Notes: a model not told the origin generated them from the letters alone. Counted from the first letter of the stretch, positions 1-9,530 are shown. The stretch is 64,000 nt of DNA from an uncultured Eggerthellaceae bacterium (GCA_910589125.1 CAJURX010000003.1:37134-101133), one strand, 5' to 3'. Translations and numbers: made by a program.

Positions 1-55
1 CGGGTCGAGCTACTACTACTTCTGGTCGAATGGTCAGATGGCATCCAATCGCTGG
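1..55 (+). repeat. 55-bp perfect direct repeat, copy 1
   Basis: Identical to 349-403, offset 348 bp (116 codons), inside the wall-binding repeats. The left edge of the window cuts this copy, so the repeat could be longer. Confidence 0.9.
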
Positions 56-1033
56 GCAGAGAAGCGCTTCTATACCGCCAGTGGCGCAGAGGCTGGGCCT
101 GGTTGGTTGGTGCAGGGGTCGGCTCGATACCGGATCGGGTCTGACGGATCCTATCTCTCTGGCCGTCACCTGATCGATGGCACCTATTATCATTTCTGGT
201 CTACTGGACCCATGATCGTGGATAGATGGTGGGGCGGCCGCTATTACGCTTCCGATGGCAAGGAAGCGGGTAGGGGATGGCTATCGATCGGCTCGGCTTG
301 GTATTACATCAAGAGCGATTACACATGCGTGGTCGGGCGCATGCAGATCGGGTCGAGCTACTACTACTTCTGGTCGAATGGTCAGATGGCATCCAATCGC
401 TGGTGGAATGGGCACTATTATCAATCCAGTGGAGCGATGGCCACCAATCAGTGGATCGGCGATGTTTGGGTTGATGGCAACGGTGATGTAGACCCTGCCG
501 CCAATGATGCGATCATGGGTTCTTCGAAGGTGACTGCTACGCAAATGGCGAACGCGTACATAAGGACAGTTGGCGCCAATGCATATCCATACAAAGGTAA
601 CCCTATCGCTCCGACGATCTATGCATTCTGCGACATCTTCATGCAAGAGGCTGATATGGAGGGCGTGCGCGCTGATGTCGCATTCGCTCAATCCATGCTC
701 GAGACCAATTGGTTGAGGTTCACTGGCGTCTGTAAGCCCGAGCAGTTCAATTTCGCTGGTCTCGGCGCTCTTGATGGTGGCGGAGAAGGTGCTTATTTCA
801 AGGATATAAGGACAGGTATTCGTGCGCAGATCCAGCATCTGAAGGCCTATGCTTCTACGGCGCCTTTGGTGAATGCATGCGTTGATCCGCGATTCGGCTA
901 TGTCAAGCGCGGTTGCGCACCCATCATCCAATGGCTGGGCATCCAAGAGAATCCGAACGGATATGGATGGGCTTCGGGTGCTGGATATGGCAACAAGATC
1001 ACGCGCATCATGCAACAGGTGGAGGGTAAGTAA
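2..1033 (+). CDS. Cell-wall-binding repeat protein with C-terminal glucosaminidase-like domain (5' partial)
   Basis: The reading frame is open to the left edge, so the N-terminus is missing. The first ~150 visible residues are aromatic/glycine repeats of the choline/glucan-binding type (YYYFWSNGQMASNRWW, WYYIKSD, YYQSSGAMATNQWIG), which in other bacteria bind cell-wall glycans or phosphocholine. The last ~170 residues resemble a mannosyl-glycoprotein endo-beta-N-acetylglucosaminidase (lysozyme-like) domain: ADVAFAQSMLETNW, then FNFAGLGALDGG. It is inferred to be a secreted peptidoglycan hydrolase held on the wall by its repeats. A 55-bp stretch at 1-55 is repeated perfectly at 349-403 in the same frame, showing recent repeat duplication. 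It lies immediately before the dTDP-sugar and choline-decoration genes. Confidence 0.85.
   Translation, partial: GSSYYYFWSNGQMASNRWAEKRFYTASGAEAGPGWLVQGSARYRIGSDGSYLSGRHLIDGTYYHFWSTGPMIVDRWWGGRYYASDGKEAGRGWLSIGSAWYYIKSDYTCVVGRMQIGSSYYYFWSNGQMASNRWWNGHYYQSSGAMATNQWIGDVWVDGNGDVDPAANDAIMGSSKVTATQMANAYIRTVGANAYPYKGNPIAPTIYAFCDIFMQEADMEGVRADVAFAQSMLETNWLRFTGVCKPEQFNFAGLGALDGGGEGAYFKDIRTGIRAQIQHLKAYASTAPLVNACVDPRFGYVKRGCAPIIQWLGIQENPNGYGWASGAGYGNKITRIMQQVEGK
349..403 (+). repeat. 55-bp perfect direct repeat, copy 2
   Basis: Second copy of the repeat at 1-55. It encodes the same GSSYYYFWSNGQMASNRW module and diverges immediately afterwards. Confidence 0.9.
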
Positions 1034-1044
1034 GGTCACTGTTC

Positions 1045-1050
1045 TATAAT
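1045..1050 (+). promoter_or_regulatory. Candidate -10 element (TATAAT) for rfbA
   Basis: A perfect TATAAT lies in the 111-bp gap between the wall hydrolase and rfbA. No good -35 box is seen 16-18 bp upstream. It would give a leader of roughly 90 nt. Confidence 0.4.
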
Positions 1051-1144
1051 GGTGTCACTGAGCGCTGGAACCTGGGTTCGTTGATTCGTGCCCAGGTTCT
1101 TCGCATGTGATGGTTGATCTCTATGCCTGACGGGGGTTGATGCG

Positions 1145-2026
1145 ATGAAGGGGATCATCTTGGCAGGAGGTTCGGGTACGCGCCTGTATCCGATCACCAA
1201 AGCTGTTTCCAAGCAGCTCCTGCCTGTCTATGACAAGCCGCTCGTATATTACCCATTGTCCGTGCTCATGCTGGCAGGCATATCAGAGGTGCTCATCATA
1301 TCCACGCCAGAGGATGCGCATTCGTATGAGAAGCTATTGGGAGATGGCTCTGAAATAGGCATGAGCCTGAAGTATGCCATCCAAGATGAGCCTCGCGGTC
1401 TTGCTGAGGCATTCATCATCGGAGAGCGTTTCATCGGTGATGATAGCGTTGCCCTTTGCTTGGGGGACAATATGTTCCACGGGCAAAGCCTGACCGAATC
1501 GCTCGTATGGGCGAAGACGAGGGTGGAGTCAGAGGGCGGTGCGGTCATCTTCGGTTACCCTGTGCGCAATCCCCAGGCATTCGGAGTGGTAGAGTTCGAC
1601 GAAGCTCACAACGTCATCGCTATCGAAGAGAAGCCGTCTGATCCGAAGAGCAATTTCGCGGTGCCGGGTCTCTATTTCTATGATAATACGGTGTGCGCTA
1701 TCGCAAAGGCGGTCGAGCCGAGCGAGCGCGGCGAGTTGGAGATCACGTCGGTCAACAACGCTTATCTGAAGCGCGATCAGATGATGGTCAAGCTTCTTGG
1801 CCGTGGGATGGCCTGGCTGGATACGGGTACCCCTGAAGGGCTGCTCCAAGCAGCTGAGTATGTCGAAGCCGTGCAGTCGCGGCAGGGGTATTACGTTTCG
1901 TGCATCGAAGAGATAGCCTTTAGGCGCGGATTCATCGATGCGCAGCAGCTGTTGAAGCTTGGGCAGGCTTTAGAGAAGACGGCTTACGGGCAATACCTCA
2001 TCTCTGTTGCCGAAGATCATGTATAG
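1145..2026 (+). CDS. rfbA: Glucose-1-phosphate thymidylyltransferase (RmlA/RfbA)
   Basis: Catalyses dTTP + glucose-1-phosphate to dTDP-glucose, the first step of dTDP-rhamnose and related sugar pathways, in the cytoplasm. The N-terminal nucleotide-binding signature LAGGSGTRLYPIT is at residues 6-18, followed by KQLLPVYDKP and later LGDNMFHG; the length of 293 aa is typical. A GGGGG purine run precedes the ATG. The gene is followed 27 bp later by rfbB, so the two are probably co-transcribed. The remaining rhamnose genes rmlC and rmlD are not in the window and could lie to the left or elsewhere. Confidence 0.95.
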   Translation: MKGIILAGGSGTRLYPITKAVSKQLLPVYDKPLVYYPLSVLMLAGISEVLIISTPEDAHSYEKLLGDGSEIGMSLKYAIQDEPRGLAEAFIIGERFIGDDSVALCLGDNMFHGQSLTESLVWAKTRVESEGGAVIFGYPVRNPQAFGVVEFDEAHNVIAIEEKPSDPKSNFAVPGLYFYDNTVCAIAKAVEPSERGELEITSVNNAYLKRDQMMVKLLGRGMAWLDTGTPEGLLQAAEYVEAVQSRQGYYVSCIEEIAFRRGFIDAQQLLKLGQALEKTAYGQYLISVAEDHV

Positions 2027-2053
2027 ACTGCACCTGGCATAGGAGGTCTAGCA

Positions 2054-3061
2054 ATGTCATTTGACGATATCATCGTGACCGGTGGCGCTGGGTTCATCGG
2101 CAGCAACTTCGTGCATTGGGTGATCGATAATCAACCTGGTGTGCATGTAACGGTGTTGGATGCGCTCACCTATGCTGGCAATAGGGATAATCTAGTCGGC
2201 ATTCCGGGTGATCGGCTGACATTCGTTCACGGTGATATCTGCGATGCGGCGCTATTGGATGACATCGTTCCTGAAGCGGGCGCCATCGTGCATTTCGCTG
2301 CTGAATCTCATAATGATAATTCCATCGCTGATCCTGAGCCCTTCGTGCGCACCAATGTGGAAGGCACCTATAGGCTTTTGGAGGCAGCGCGAAAGCATGG
2401 CACGCGCTTTCATCACATCTCAACGGACGAAGTCTATGGCGACCTAGCGCTCGATGACCCTGCTCGATTCACCGAGGAGACCCCATATCATCCTTCCAGC
2501 CCTTACAGCTCGACCAAGGCATCTTCTGATATGCTCGTGCGTGCTTGGCATAGAACGTATGGAGTCGAGGCAACCATCTCCAATTGCTCCAACAATTACG
2601 GTCCACGACAGCATATCGAGAAGTTCATTCCGCGACAGATCACCAATATCCTCTCCGGACTCAGGCCGAAGCTCTATGGTGATGGGAGGAATGTGCGCGA
2701 TTGGATCCATGTCGATGATCATTCGAGTGCCGTTTGGGAGATACTCAATCGAGGTCGTTCGGGAGAGACGTATCTCATCGGAGCGGATGGCGAATGTGAC
2801 AATCTGCATGTGCTTCGTCATATCCTTGAGCTGATGGGCAAATCGCCTGACGATTTCGATTGGGTGCGTGACCGACCGGGACATGATCGCCGCTATGCCA
2901 TCGATTCCTCGAAGCTGAGAAGGGAGCTGGGGTGGGAACCAGTTCATACGAGCTTCCAAGAAGGGCTAGAGAGTGCGATCCAGTGGTATGCCGATAACAA
3001 GAGCTGGTGGGAGACTGCGAAATCCGAGGTTGAGGCGAAATATGCTCAAAGTGGTCAGTAG
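2054..3061 (+). CDS. rfbB: dTDP-glucose 4,6-dehydratase (RmlB/RfbB)
   Basis: Converts dTDP-glucose to dTDP-4-keto-6-deoxyglucose; NAD-dependent extended short-chain dehydrogenase. Seen: Rossmann motif TGGAGFIGSNF at residues 9-19, HFAAESHNDNS, STDEVYGDL and the catalytic YSSTK near residue 155. The length of 335 aa is normal. An AGGAGG Shine-Dalgarno at 2041-2046 fixes the ATG. It follows rfbA directly and supplies the activated deoxysugar branch point for the glycan locus. Confidence 0.95.
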   Translation: MSFDDIIVTGGAGFIGSNFVHWVIDNQPGVHVTVLDALTYAGNRDNLVGIPGDRLTFVHGDICDAALLDDIVPEAGAIVHFAAESHNDNSIADPEPFVRTNVEGTYRLLEAARKHGTRFHHISTDEVYGDLALDDPARFTEETPYHPSSPYSSTKASSDMLVRAWHRTYGVEATISNCSNNYGPRQHIEKFIPRQITNILSGLRPKLYGDGRNVRDWIHVDDHSSAVWEILNRGRSGETYLIGADGECDNLHVLRHILELMGKSPDDFDWVRDRPGHDRRYAIDSSKLRRELGWEPVHTSFQEGLESAIQWYADNKSWWETAKSEVEAKYAQSGQ

Positions 3062-3076
3062 CATATCCCCTGTGGC

Positions 3077-3094
3077 CCCTCTCATATTAGAGGG
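3077..3094 (+). other. Small hairpin after rfbB
   Basis: Inverted repeat CCCTCT / AGAGGG with a 6-nt loop in the 75-bp gap between rfbB and the next gene. There is no T-tract, so termination is doubtful; it may only modulate read-through. Confidence 0.35.
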
Positions 3095-3136
3095 ATCGGC
3101 GGAGTTCGCTTCACTCGACGGATCAAGGAATAGCTG

Positions 3137-5062
3137 ATGGTCAGATTCAGACTCGCTAATGTGCTCTTGTCGCTGCCCGAGCATCTGCGATGCTACCCTG
3201 AGATGCTCTATCGAGCACAGGGAGCGGTGGACTTCGATGAGGAGAGCGGCTCGCTCGCCTTCGAGGGAGAGCTCGACCTGCTCACGTACTTCAACGCCTT
3301 CTCTGCTGCCAAATGGCGGAGATACGCTGCGATCGAGGATGTCCGCTTGCACCTTGAGCTCGTCGGGGATGCATGCGAGATATCCTTTGCGGGCATAGAG
3401 GAGGGCTCTATCACGGAGGCGGATGCACCTGATCCGGCCGAGCCTCATACATCCTCCGCGGTGAAGGCTCGCGCGCTGCCGAAGCCGATCGACTGCTCTC
3501 ATGTCTTTGCGGGATCGTCGGAGTACGTGGAGGTCGACCTTGAGGTCCCTGCTGGGGACATGCTCCTCGTGGGTGCCGTCCTCGCCACGACGGGTGCGAC
3601 TGATGTGCGCAACGCATATTGGTACACCCAGGTGCCCGAGGAGCGCATCCGCGAAGTGCGCATCGCAGTGGCCACCACCACCTTCAAGAATGAGGGCTAC
3701 ATCCTTCCGAACATCAAGATCATGCGCGAGGATGTCCTCGGGTCGGGGCAACCTGTGGCAGATGCGTTGCATCTGTTCGTCGTGGACAACGGGCAGACCC
3801 TCGATGCTGAGGGCTTGTCGCATGATGGTGTCACGGTCTTGCCGAACGCCAACGAGGGGGGCTCTGCGGGCTTCGCGCGGGGGATGATGGCTGCCCTTGA
3901 ATCAGATGAGCGCTTCACGCACGTCCTGCTCATGGACGACGATGTGCGCATCGCACCTGAGAGCATCATCCGCACCTTCAACCTGCTCTCGTTGGTGACC
4001 GACGAATATGCGGATGCATTCATCAACGGGGCCATGCTCGAGATGCAGCATCCGAACAAGCAATTCGAGGATGTCTCCCATGTGCGCGCTGATGGGATCT
4101 ACCAGCGCCTCAAGGGCGATCTGTTCATGGACAGCTTGTCCGATGTCGCCGTCAATGAAGTGGTGGATGTCGAAGCGCAGAACGCGTACGGGGCATGGTG
4201 GTATTCCTGCATCTCCCTGTCTGCCGTGCGAGCGCACGGGCTGCCGCTTCCCATCTTCGTCCGCTGCGATGATGTCGAATATGGGATGCGCTGCAAGCCC
4301 ACTTATATGACCATGAATGGCATCTGCGTGTGGCATATGGCATTCGGGGAGAAGTTCCGGGCCGCCGTTGATGGCTATCAGTACCTGCGCAACTACATGA
4401 TCATGAATGCCATCCATGGCATCTCCAGCGAGACCATGTTCATGGCGCGTGCGAACAGGACGCTGCGCATGTATCTCAGGGCGATGGCCTATGAGACGGC
4501 TGACCTCTTCGTCTCTGGCTTCGAGGATTACCTGAAGGGTCCGGAGTGGCTCATGGGAGCCAGCGGAGAAGAGCTCTTCAAGGAGGGGAATGCTAGGGCA
4601 GAGAAGCTGATCCCCCTTGCAGATGCGCTGAGTGCGGCATCTGCTGAGCATCCTGAGCTTGCTGCGAGCTTTGCGGCGTTCCAGCCCGACGAGGATGCGG
4701 TTCGCGATAACCAGAGGGCGAGCTTGCTGCTGAGGCTTTGGCGAACAGCTCCCTACGACAGGCACATGCTCCCTGACGCGCTGCTTCGCAGCGTCCCTGC
4801 CACCGCATACTATGGCGGCTACACCATCTTTTCTCCCTCGCAGGTCGGGACCAAGGTGTTCGTTGCATGCGATCGCGCAGGGGAGGTGGCTCACGTGCGC
4901 TTCATGGATCGCGCTCGTTGGAAGACCATCCGCAAGCGGTGGGCCGCTGTGATGGCTGACCATCGCAAGCGCGGTGCGGATGTGGCGCAGGCGTATCGGG
5001 ATGCATTGCCCGAGATGAGCAGCGTGGAGTATTGGAGAGGGCATCTAGGGGTAGGCGAATGA
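3137..5062 (+). CDS. GlfT2-like galactofuranosyltransferase (GT2 family)
   Basis: A 641-aa glycosyltransferase resembling actinobacterial GlfT2, which polymerises galactofuranose from UDP-Galf at the inner membrane face. Layout: N-terminal beta-rich region (~1-175), then a GT2 domain starting near VATTTFKNEGYI and containing the metal-binding LLMDDDVRIAPES (~255-268), then a helical C-terminal part. The length matches the GlfT2 class rather than short GT2 enzymes. No UDP-galactopyranose mutase (glf) is visible in the window, so the donor gene must be elsewhere or the donor differs. The stop overlaps the next start (ATGA at 5059-5062), indicating translational coupling. Confidence 0.85.
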   Translation: MVRFRLANVLLSLPEHLRCYPEMLYRAQGAVDFDEESGSLAFEGELDLLTYFNAFSAAKWRRYAAIEDVRLHLELVGDACEISFAGIEEGSITEADAPDPAEPHTSSAVKARALPKPIDCSHVFAGSSEYVEVDLEVPAGDMLLVGAVLATTGATDVRNAYWYTQVPEERIREVRIAVATTTFKNEGYILPNIKIMREDVLGSGQPVADALHLFVVDNGQTLDAEGLSHDGVTVLPNANEGGSAGFARGMMAALESDERFTHVLLMDDDVRIAPESIIRTFNLLSLVTDEYADAFINGAMLEMQHPNKQFEDVSHVRADGIYQRLKGDLFMDSLSDVAVNEVVDVEAQNAYGAWWYSCISLSAVRAHGLPLPIFVRCDDVEYGMRCKPTYMTMNGICVWHMAFGEKFRAAVDGYQYLRNYMIMNAIHGISSETMFMARANRTLRMYLRAMAYETADLFVSGFEDYLKGPEWLMGASGEELFKEGNARAEKLIPLADALSAASAEHPELAASFAAFQPDEDAVRDNQRASLLLRLWRTAPYDRHMLPDALLRSVPATAYYGGYTIFSPSQVGTKVFVACDRAGEVAHVRFMDRARWKTIRKRWAAVMADHRKRGADVAQAYRDALPEMSSVEYWRGHLGVGE

Positions 5063-7170
5063 CCGAGTGGGGGGGGATGGCCCTTTGCGTTTGCTTAGGG
5101 GCAGTGTTCCTCTTCCTTCCAGGAGCTCTAGCGGCTCTTTCTTTGATTCGCGATAAGGTATTCGCTTTAGCTATCGCACCTGCAGTGACGTTGGTCATCT
5201 ATTGCATGGTCGCTACGGCGTATGGGGTGCTTGATATGCCCATGGATTGGGTGATGGTGTTCGCTCCGGCCATCGTCATCTGCATCGCAGCTTCTTTGCT
5301 GTTCAGGTGGCTCAAGGGAAAACGTTGCGATCTTAGTGGCGGGGAGTCATCGCGGTCAACGGTAGAGTGCAAGGGTGATGGCTGTAGGCTACGTGCGATC
5401 CTGGCAGATGATCGCGTGATGCTCTGCCTCTACGTTGGTTCGGGTCTCTTCTTCACATGGTTCGTGTTCTTGCGGAGCTTGCCCTATCCTGCGGCGTTCA
5501 CAACAGGGATAGACAATCTCACCCATCTGGGATTCGTGCAAGCGTTCTTGGAGACAGGTGATTGGTCCTTCTTCGGTGCGAATGCATATGATGGCGAGTC
5601 GTATATTCCGCCAAGCGGTTCCAGAGAGCATGGATTCTATCCCTCGGTTTGGCATTTCCTGGTCTCGATGATCGCTGATGCTGCTGGTGTTCCGCCCGCT
5701 GAGGCGTCGAATGCGTGTGCTGCTGTATTCACTTCGTGCGTCCTTCCCATTGGGATGTGCGCATTGATGCGAAGGCTGTGCCCTTCAAACGCCCTTGCAG
5801 TGTGCTTTGGTGCGCTGGTATGCATTGGGTTTCCGAATATGCCATGGAAGCTCCTGAGCGCTGGCCCCATATATCCGAACATGGCTTCGCTTTGCCTTGC
5901 GCCTGCTGCCATAGCAGCATTCATCTCCTTTACCTCGAATGGGATCGACCGTCGAACTCGCTTCGGTGGGCTCGCGTCATTCTGCATCACATTGGTCGCT
6001 GTCGCACTTGCGCAGACCAATGTCGTCTTCACCCTGATGGTATTCCTAGCGCCATATTGCTTGCACCGATTGTCGACATGGTCGCTCTTGGACAGAGGTC
6101 CTCATCCTGGGATCCTCAAGGCAGGAGCTTGCATCATGTTCCTTGTCGCTTTCTGTGCGATATGGATGTTCTTCTATGGATTGCCGATGTTGTCAGGGAT
6201 AGTGAGCTATACGTGGCCAGCGTATCAGAGCATCCTTGGCGCTATCTGGAGCTATCTGACGCTCTCCTATTGGGCGACCCTCAAGCAGGCGCTCATGGCG
6301 ATGGCGGTTCTCGTAGGCTTTGCCTATGCAGCGTGGAGGCGGGATCTGAGATGGATCTCGGTCAGTTATCTTCTCATGGGGATCCTCTATGTAGTCGCAT
6401 CTGCGACGGAAGGTTCAGCAAAGCACGTCCTCACCGGTTTTTGGTATACGGACCCCATGAGGCTATCCGCCAATGCTGCTCTCTTTGCGATGCCCTTGGC
6501 GGCGTTGGGGTTCGCTGTGATATGCGATGGGGTCTGGAGATGCCTTGCGAAGGTGAGGAACATTCAAGATGCTTCGTGCGGACGCGCGCTCGTTGATTGT
6601 CTTGTAGCTGCTGTATTGCTGGCGTCTCTGCTCATTCCCAACCGCATCTATCTTGGGCGCCCTGACAGCGCTTCGCCGATGGAGTGGGTATCGATGGGTC
6701 TTAGGTTGGACTATGGCATGGGTGCGTCTTCGGCTTATGATGCGCGTGAGGTCGCCTTTGTCGATCAGGTCAAGCAGGTCATCGATGATGACGCGCTCGT
6801 CATCAATGACCCGGTTGATGGATCAGTATTTGCTTATGGGGTCAATGACCTGAATGTGCTCTACCGCTATTACTCCGACATCTCTCGCACAGAGGATTCT
6901 GAGATCATCCGGTCTAGCCTAGATGAGATCGCTGCGAATGAGCGAGTGCGCAGCGCCGTGGATAACCTGGGCGCTCGTTATGTGCTGCTCCTCGATCAGC
7001 CTTCCAGAGAGGATGAGGCTACTACCTTGAGCCCATTCATCACTCGCGAGGTTTGGAGCGGCATCGATTCGATCTCAGATGATACCCCTGGTTTCGAGCT
7101 CATGTTAGCTGAGGATGATATGCGGCTCTATCGCATCCTTTCTGAGGAGGAGATGAAAGCTCAGGCGTAG
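5059..7170 (+). CDS. Large polytopic membrane protein (DUF6541-like)
   Basis: A 703-aa integral membrane protein starting at the ATGA overlap with the galactofuranosyltransferase. A longer reading from 5032 in the same frame is less likely. It has hydrophobic segments from residue 7 onward and, by eye, a dozen or more across the first ~540 residues. A soluble C-terminal region of ~150 residues (from about DYGMGASSAYDAREVAFVDQ) lies beyond the last span. This architecture resembles actinobacterial DUF6541 proteins and GT-C type lipid-linked sugar transferases. The tight coupling to a GlfT2-like enzyme suggests a role in synthesising or modifying the same polymer at the outer face, but the activity is unknown. 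Confidence 0.7.
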   Translation: MTEWGGMALCVCLGAVFLFLPGALAALSLIRDKVFALAIAPAVTLVIYCMVATAYGVLDMPMDWVMVFAPAIVICIAASLLFRWLKGKRCDLSGGESSRSTVECKGDGCRLRAILADDRVMLCLYVGSGLFFTWFVFLRSLPYPAAFTTGIDNLTHLGFVQAFLETGDWSFFGANAYDGESYIPPSGSREHGFYPSVWHFLVSMIADAAGVPPAEASNACAAVFTSCVLPIGMCALMRRLCPSNALAVCFGALVCIGFPNMPWKLLSAGPIYPNMASLCLAPAAIAAFISFTSNGIDRRTRFGGLASFCITLVAVALAQTNVVFTLMVFLAPYCLHRLSTWSLLDRGPHPGILKAGACIMFLVAFCAIWMFFYGLPMLSGIVSYTWPAYQSILGAIWSYLTLSYWATLKQALMAMAVLVGFAYAAWRRDLRWISVSYLLMGILYVVASATEGSAKHVLTGFWYTDPMRLSANAALFAMPLAALGFAVICDGVWRCLAKVRNIQDASCGRALVDCLVAAVLLASLLIPNRIYLGRPDSASPMEWVSMGLRLDYGMGASSAYDAREVAFVDQVKQVIDDDALVINDPVDGSVFAYGVNDLNVLYRYYSDISRTEDSEIIRSSLDEIAANERVRSAVDNLGARYVLLLDQPSREDEATTLSPFITREVWSGIDSISDDTPGFELMLAEDDMRLYRILSEEEMKAQA

Positions 7171-7204
7171 AGCGAGTGAGCTCGTGGCTATATCGACCTC
7201 AGAT

Positions 7205-8365
7205 TCACTGTGACTGAGATAGCTGAGCCCTCTTGAAGGCATCCATGACGGTTTGCGCTGTCTTCTCCCACGTGAAGGTCTCGGTCGCATGGCGTTGTAT
7301 CCGCATGGCCATCGTCTTGCACGCTTCGGCATCATCGCTTAGGCGAAGGATGGCTTCCGCGATGGCTTGGGGAGAGGCATCGGGCAGCACGATGCCATAG
7401 CTTTCGTTGAGGATGAGCTCCTCGACGCCGCCTACGTCGGTGATGATGGGCGCGCAGCCACAGACGGCAGCTTCTAAGAGTGAGGTGGAGAAACCCTCCG
7501 AGCGCGTGGGCATGCAGAATACATCTGATTCCAAGAGCAGACCGGCGATCTCATCACGAGGAAGCCGTCCGAGGGCATGGACGTTGCTCCCTGCTATGCC
7601 TACCTCGTCTTGGAGTGGCCCGTCACCTGCGATGAGGAAATGGATGTCTTGCCTGTCGTGCAAGAGCTCCGCGGCGGCCAAGAGCGCGCTCACTCCCTTT
7701 TCGGGAACGAGACGACCTGTGAAGGCTACGAGGAGCGCATCATCGGAGATGCTGTGCTCTGCTCGAAAGCGTGTCGCAGCAGCGCTTTCGATGAATGCAT
7801 CAGCTTCGAGTGCATTATTGATGGTGCCCTTTGCGATGATGTCGAAATGGTCGAGCCAGTGCGCGCTTGCTTGGGAGATTCCGTATGCATCGACCTGGTG
7901 GCGCTTGATGCGCCACGTCATCCAATGCTCATACGCTCTGAGCGCTGCATCGGCTAGTGGATGACCTAAGGTCAGGTGAGCTGATCCGTGGTCGAGGAGA
8001 ACGGGTTTGATGCGTTTGCGCTCAGCCATCTCCACACCGATGCGCGAATGAGGATAGAAGCGCGCATTGATGAGCATGTGCTCTATGGGGAGTGCTTCTA
8101 TCTCGTCTATGAGGGACATGAACTCTCCATTGCGGTCAGGCAAGGGAAGCCTTCCTCCCATGAGAGGCTTGCAGGGTAGGCGGATCACCTCCACGCCATC
8201 TTCGCAGGTCTGGGAAGGCAGGTCGTGAGTGTTCGAGGTGATGACCACGACCCGATGATCAGCTGCAGCGAGCGTGCGCGCAAGGTTCTCGGTGAATATC
8301 TCGACTCCGCCCACGCTAGGATTATAGAGAGCGGAGAAGATGCATATGCAGGGCTTCTCACCCAT
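7205..8365 (-). CDS. Glycosyltransferase family 4 protein
   Basis: A 386-aa GT-B fold enzyme. The N-terminal acceptor domain begins with YNPSVGGVEIFTENLA; the C-terminal nucleotide-sugar half has FTGRLVPEKGVSALL and the EX7E-type segment PTRSEGFSTSLLEAAVCG. These are hallmarks of family 4 retaining transferases, cytoplasmic or membrane-associated. A GGAG Shine-Dalgarno precedes the ATG. It is transcribed against its neighbours and convergent with the membrane protein at 5059-7170. The sugar donor cannot be told from sequence. Confidence 0.88.
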   Translation of the reverse strand: MGEKPCICIFSALYNPSVGGVEIFTENLARTLAAADHRVVVITSNTHDLPSQTCEDGVEVIRLPCKPLMGGRLPLPDRNGEFMSLIDEIEALPIEHMLINARFYPHSRIGVEMAERKRIKPVLLDHGSAHLTLGHPLADAALRAYEHWMTWRIKRHQVDAYGISQASAHWLDHFDIIAKGTINNALEADAFIESAAATRFRAEHSISDDALLVAFTGRLVPEKGVSALLAAAELLHDRQDIHFLIAGDGPLQDEVGIAGSNVHALGRLPRDEIAGLLLESDVFCMPTRSEGFSTSLLEAAVCGCAPIITDVGGVEELILNESYGIVLPDASPQAIAEAILRLSDDAEACKTMAMRIQRHATETFTWEKTAQTVMDAFKRAQLSQSQ

Positions 8366-8474
8366 GGCGGTCTCCTCAAGCGCTGTGTTCGCACTTCGGT
8401 GCTGGTATGGTTTAGAATTGCAGTATACCTTTGGTGCGCATCATAGCGTCGAGAGAAGAGATGCCCTGATCCTC

Positions 8475-9170
8475 ATGAGCAAGAAGATACTAGCCATAAT
8501 CCCTGCCTACAATGAGGAAGAGAACATCATGGGCACCGTTGAGGATCTCGAGCAGAATGCTCCAGATGTGGACTACATCGTCATCGATGATGGCTCTCGG
8601 GATGCTACGGCGCGCATTTGCAGGGAACAAGGGTATCCGTTGGCTTCGCTGCCTGTGAACCTCGGGCTTGCGGGTGGCTTTCAGACGGGAATGAAGCATG
8701 CCAAGCGCGCAGGGTATGACTATGCGGTGCAATTCGATGCGGATGGCCAGCACTCTGCCGAATACATCTCTCAGCTCGTGGATGCCGCTGAGCGGTCGGG
8801 GGCGAACATCGTCATTGGATCGCGCTTTGCGAACAAGAGGCGACCGCTGTCTGCGCGCATGGTGGGATCAGCGCTGATCACTGCGATGATCCGCATCACG
8901 ACAGGGAAGCGGATCACGGATCCTACCTCGGGCATGCGCTTGTTCGATGCTTCGATGATCCCCCTCTTTGCCGATGAGCTCGATTACGGTCCTGAGCCTG
9001 ATACGCTCGCGCTCGTGATGCGTCGCGGTGCCAAGGTCGAGGAGGTGCAGGTGGAGATGCGAGATCGTACGGCAGGGGAGAGCTATCTGAACTTCACGAA
9101 GTCCGTCTCCTATATGCTGCGGATGAGCGTATCCATCCTCTTCGTTCAGTGGTTCAGGAGGAAGAGATGA
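8475..9170 (+). CDS. Glycosyltransferase family 2, dolichol-phosphate-mannose-synthase-like
   Basis: A 231-aa GT2 enzyme beginning MSKKILAIIPAYNEE. The frame is open further upstream to 8340, but that part runs into the promoter region of the divergent GT4 gene and lacks this conserved start. Motifs: IDDGSRD (UDP-sugar binding), FDADGQH (DxD metal site) and the TSGMRLFD region. Such enzymes usually charge a polyprenyl phosphate with a sugar. The ATGA overlap at 9167-9170 couples it to a DUF2304 protein, a common partnership for this subfamily. Confidence 0.85.
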   Translation: MSKKILAIIPAYNEEENIMGTVEDLEQNAPDVDYIVIDDGSRDATARICREQGYPLASLPVNLGLAGGFQTGMKHAKRAGYDYAVQFDADGQHSAEYISQLVDAAERSGANIVIGSRFANKRRPLSARMVGSALITAMIRITTGKRITDPTSGMRLFDASMIPLFADELDYGPEPDTLALVMRRGAKVEEVQVEMRDRTAGESYLNFTKSVSYMLRMSVSILFVQWFRRKR

Positions 9171-9526
9171 CGGTATCCTATCGCTTGCTGCTCGCCATCG
9201 CGGCGCTTCTGATCTTGTTGGTCATGTTGCGCAAGATCAGGAGATCCGAAGTCAAGATATCGGATTCCCTCTTTTGGTTCTTCTTCGTTATCACGCTCAT
9301 CATCTTGGCGCTCTTTCCTGAGATAGCATTCTTCCTCTCGGGTGTGCTGGGCATCGAGTCACCTGCGAATCTGGTGTTCCTCTATGTGATAGCGCTGCTG
9401 TTGATACGCGAGTTCGCATCAACGATCGAGATATCTCGCCTTAGAAGCAAGCTCACGACACTTGTGCAGGAATCAGCGTTGAAGAATGTTGACGAGCCTG
9501 CAGAGCATGAGCTCAGGAGGAGCTGA
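9167..9526 (+). CDS. DUF2304 small membrane protein
   Basis: A 119-aa protein with three predicted membrane spans (about residues 5-21, 35-55 and 66-82) and a short charged C-terminus. DUF2304 proteins are regularly encoded next to Dpm-like GT2 genes, as here (ATGA overlap), and are thought to partner them at the membrane; the function is not demonstrated. An AGGAGGAAGAG ribosome-binding site sits just before the ATG at 9167. Confidence 0.78.
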   Translation: MTVSYRLLLAIAALLILLVMLRKIRRSEVKISDSLFWFFFVITLIILALFPEIAFFLSGVLGIESPANLVFLYVIALLLIREFASTIEISRLRSKLTTLVQESALKNVDEPAEHELRRS

Positions 9527-9530
9527 GCCT

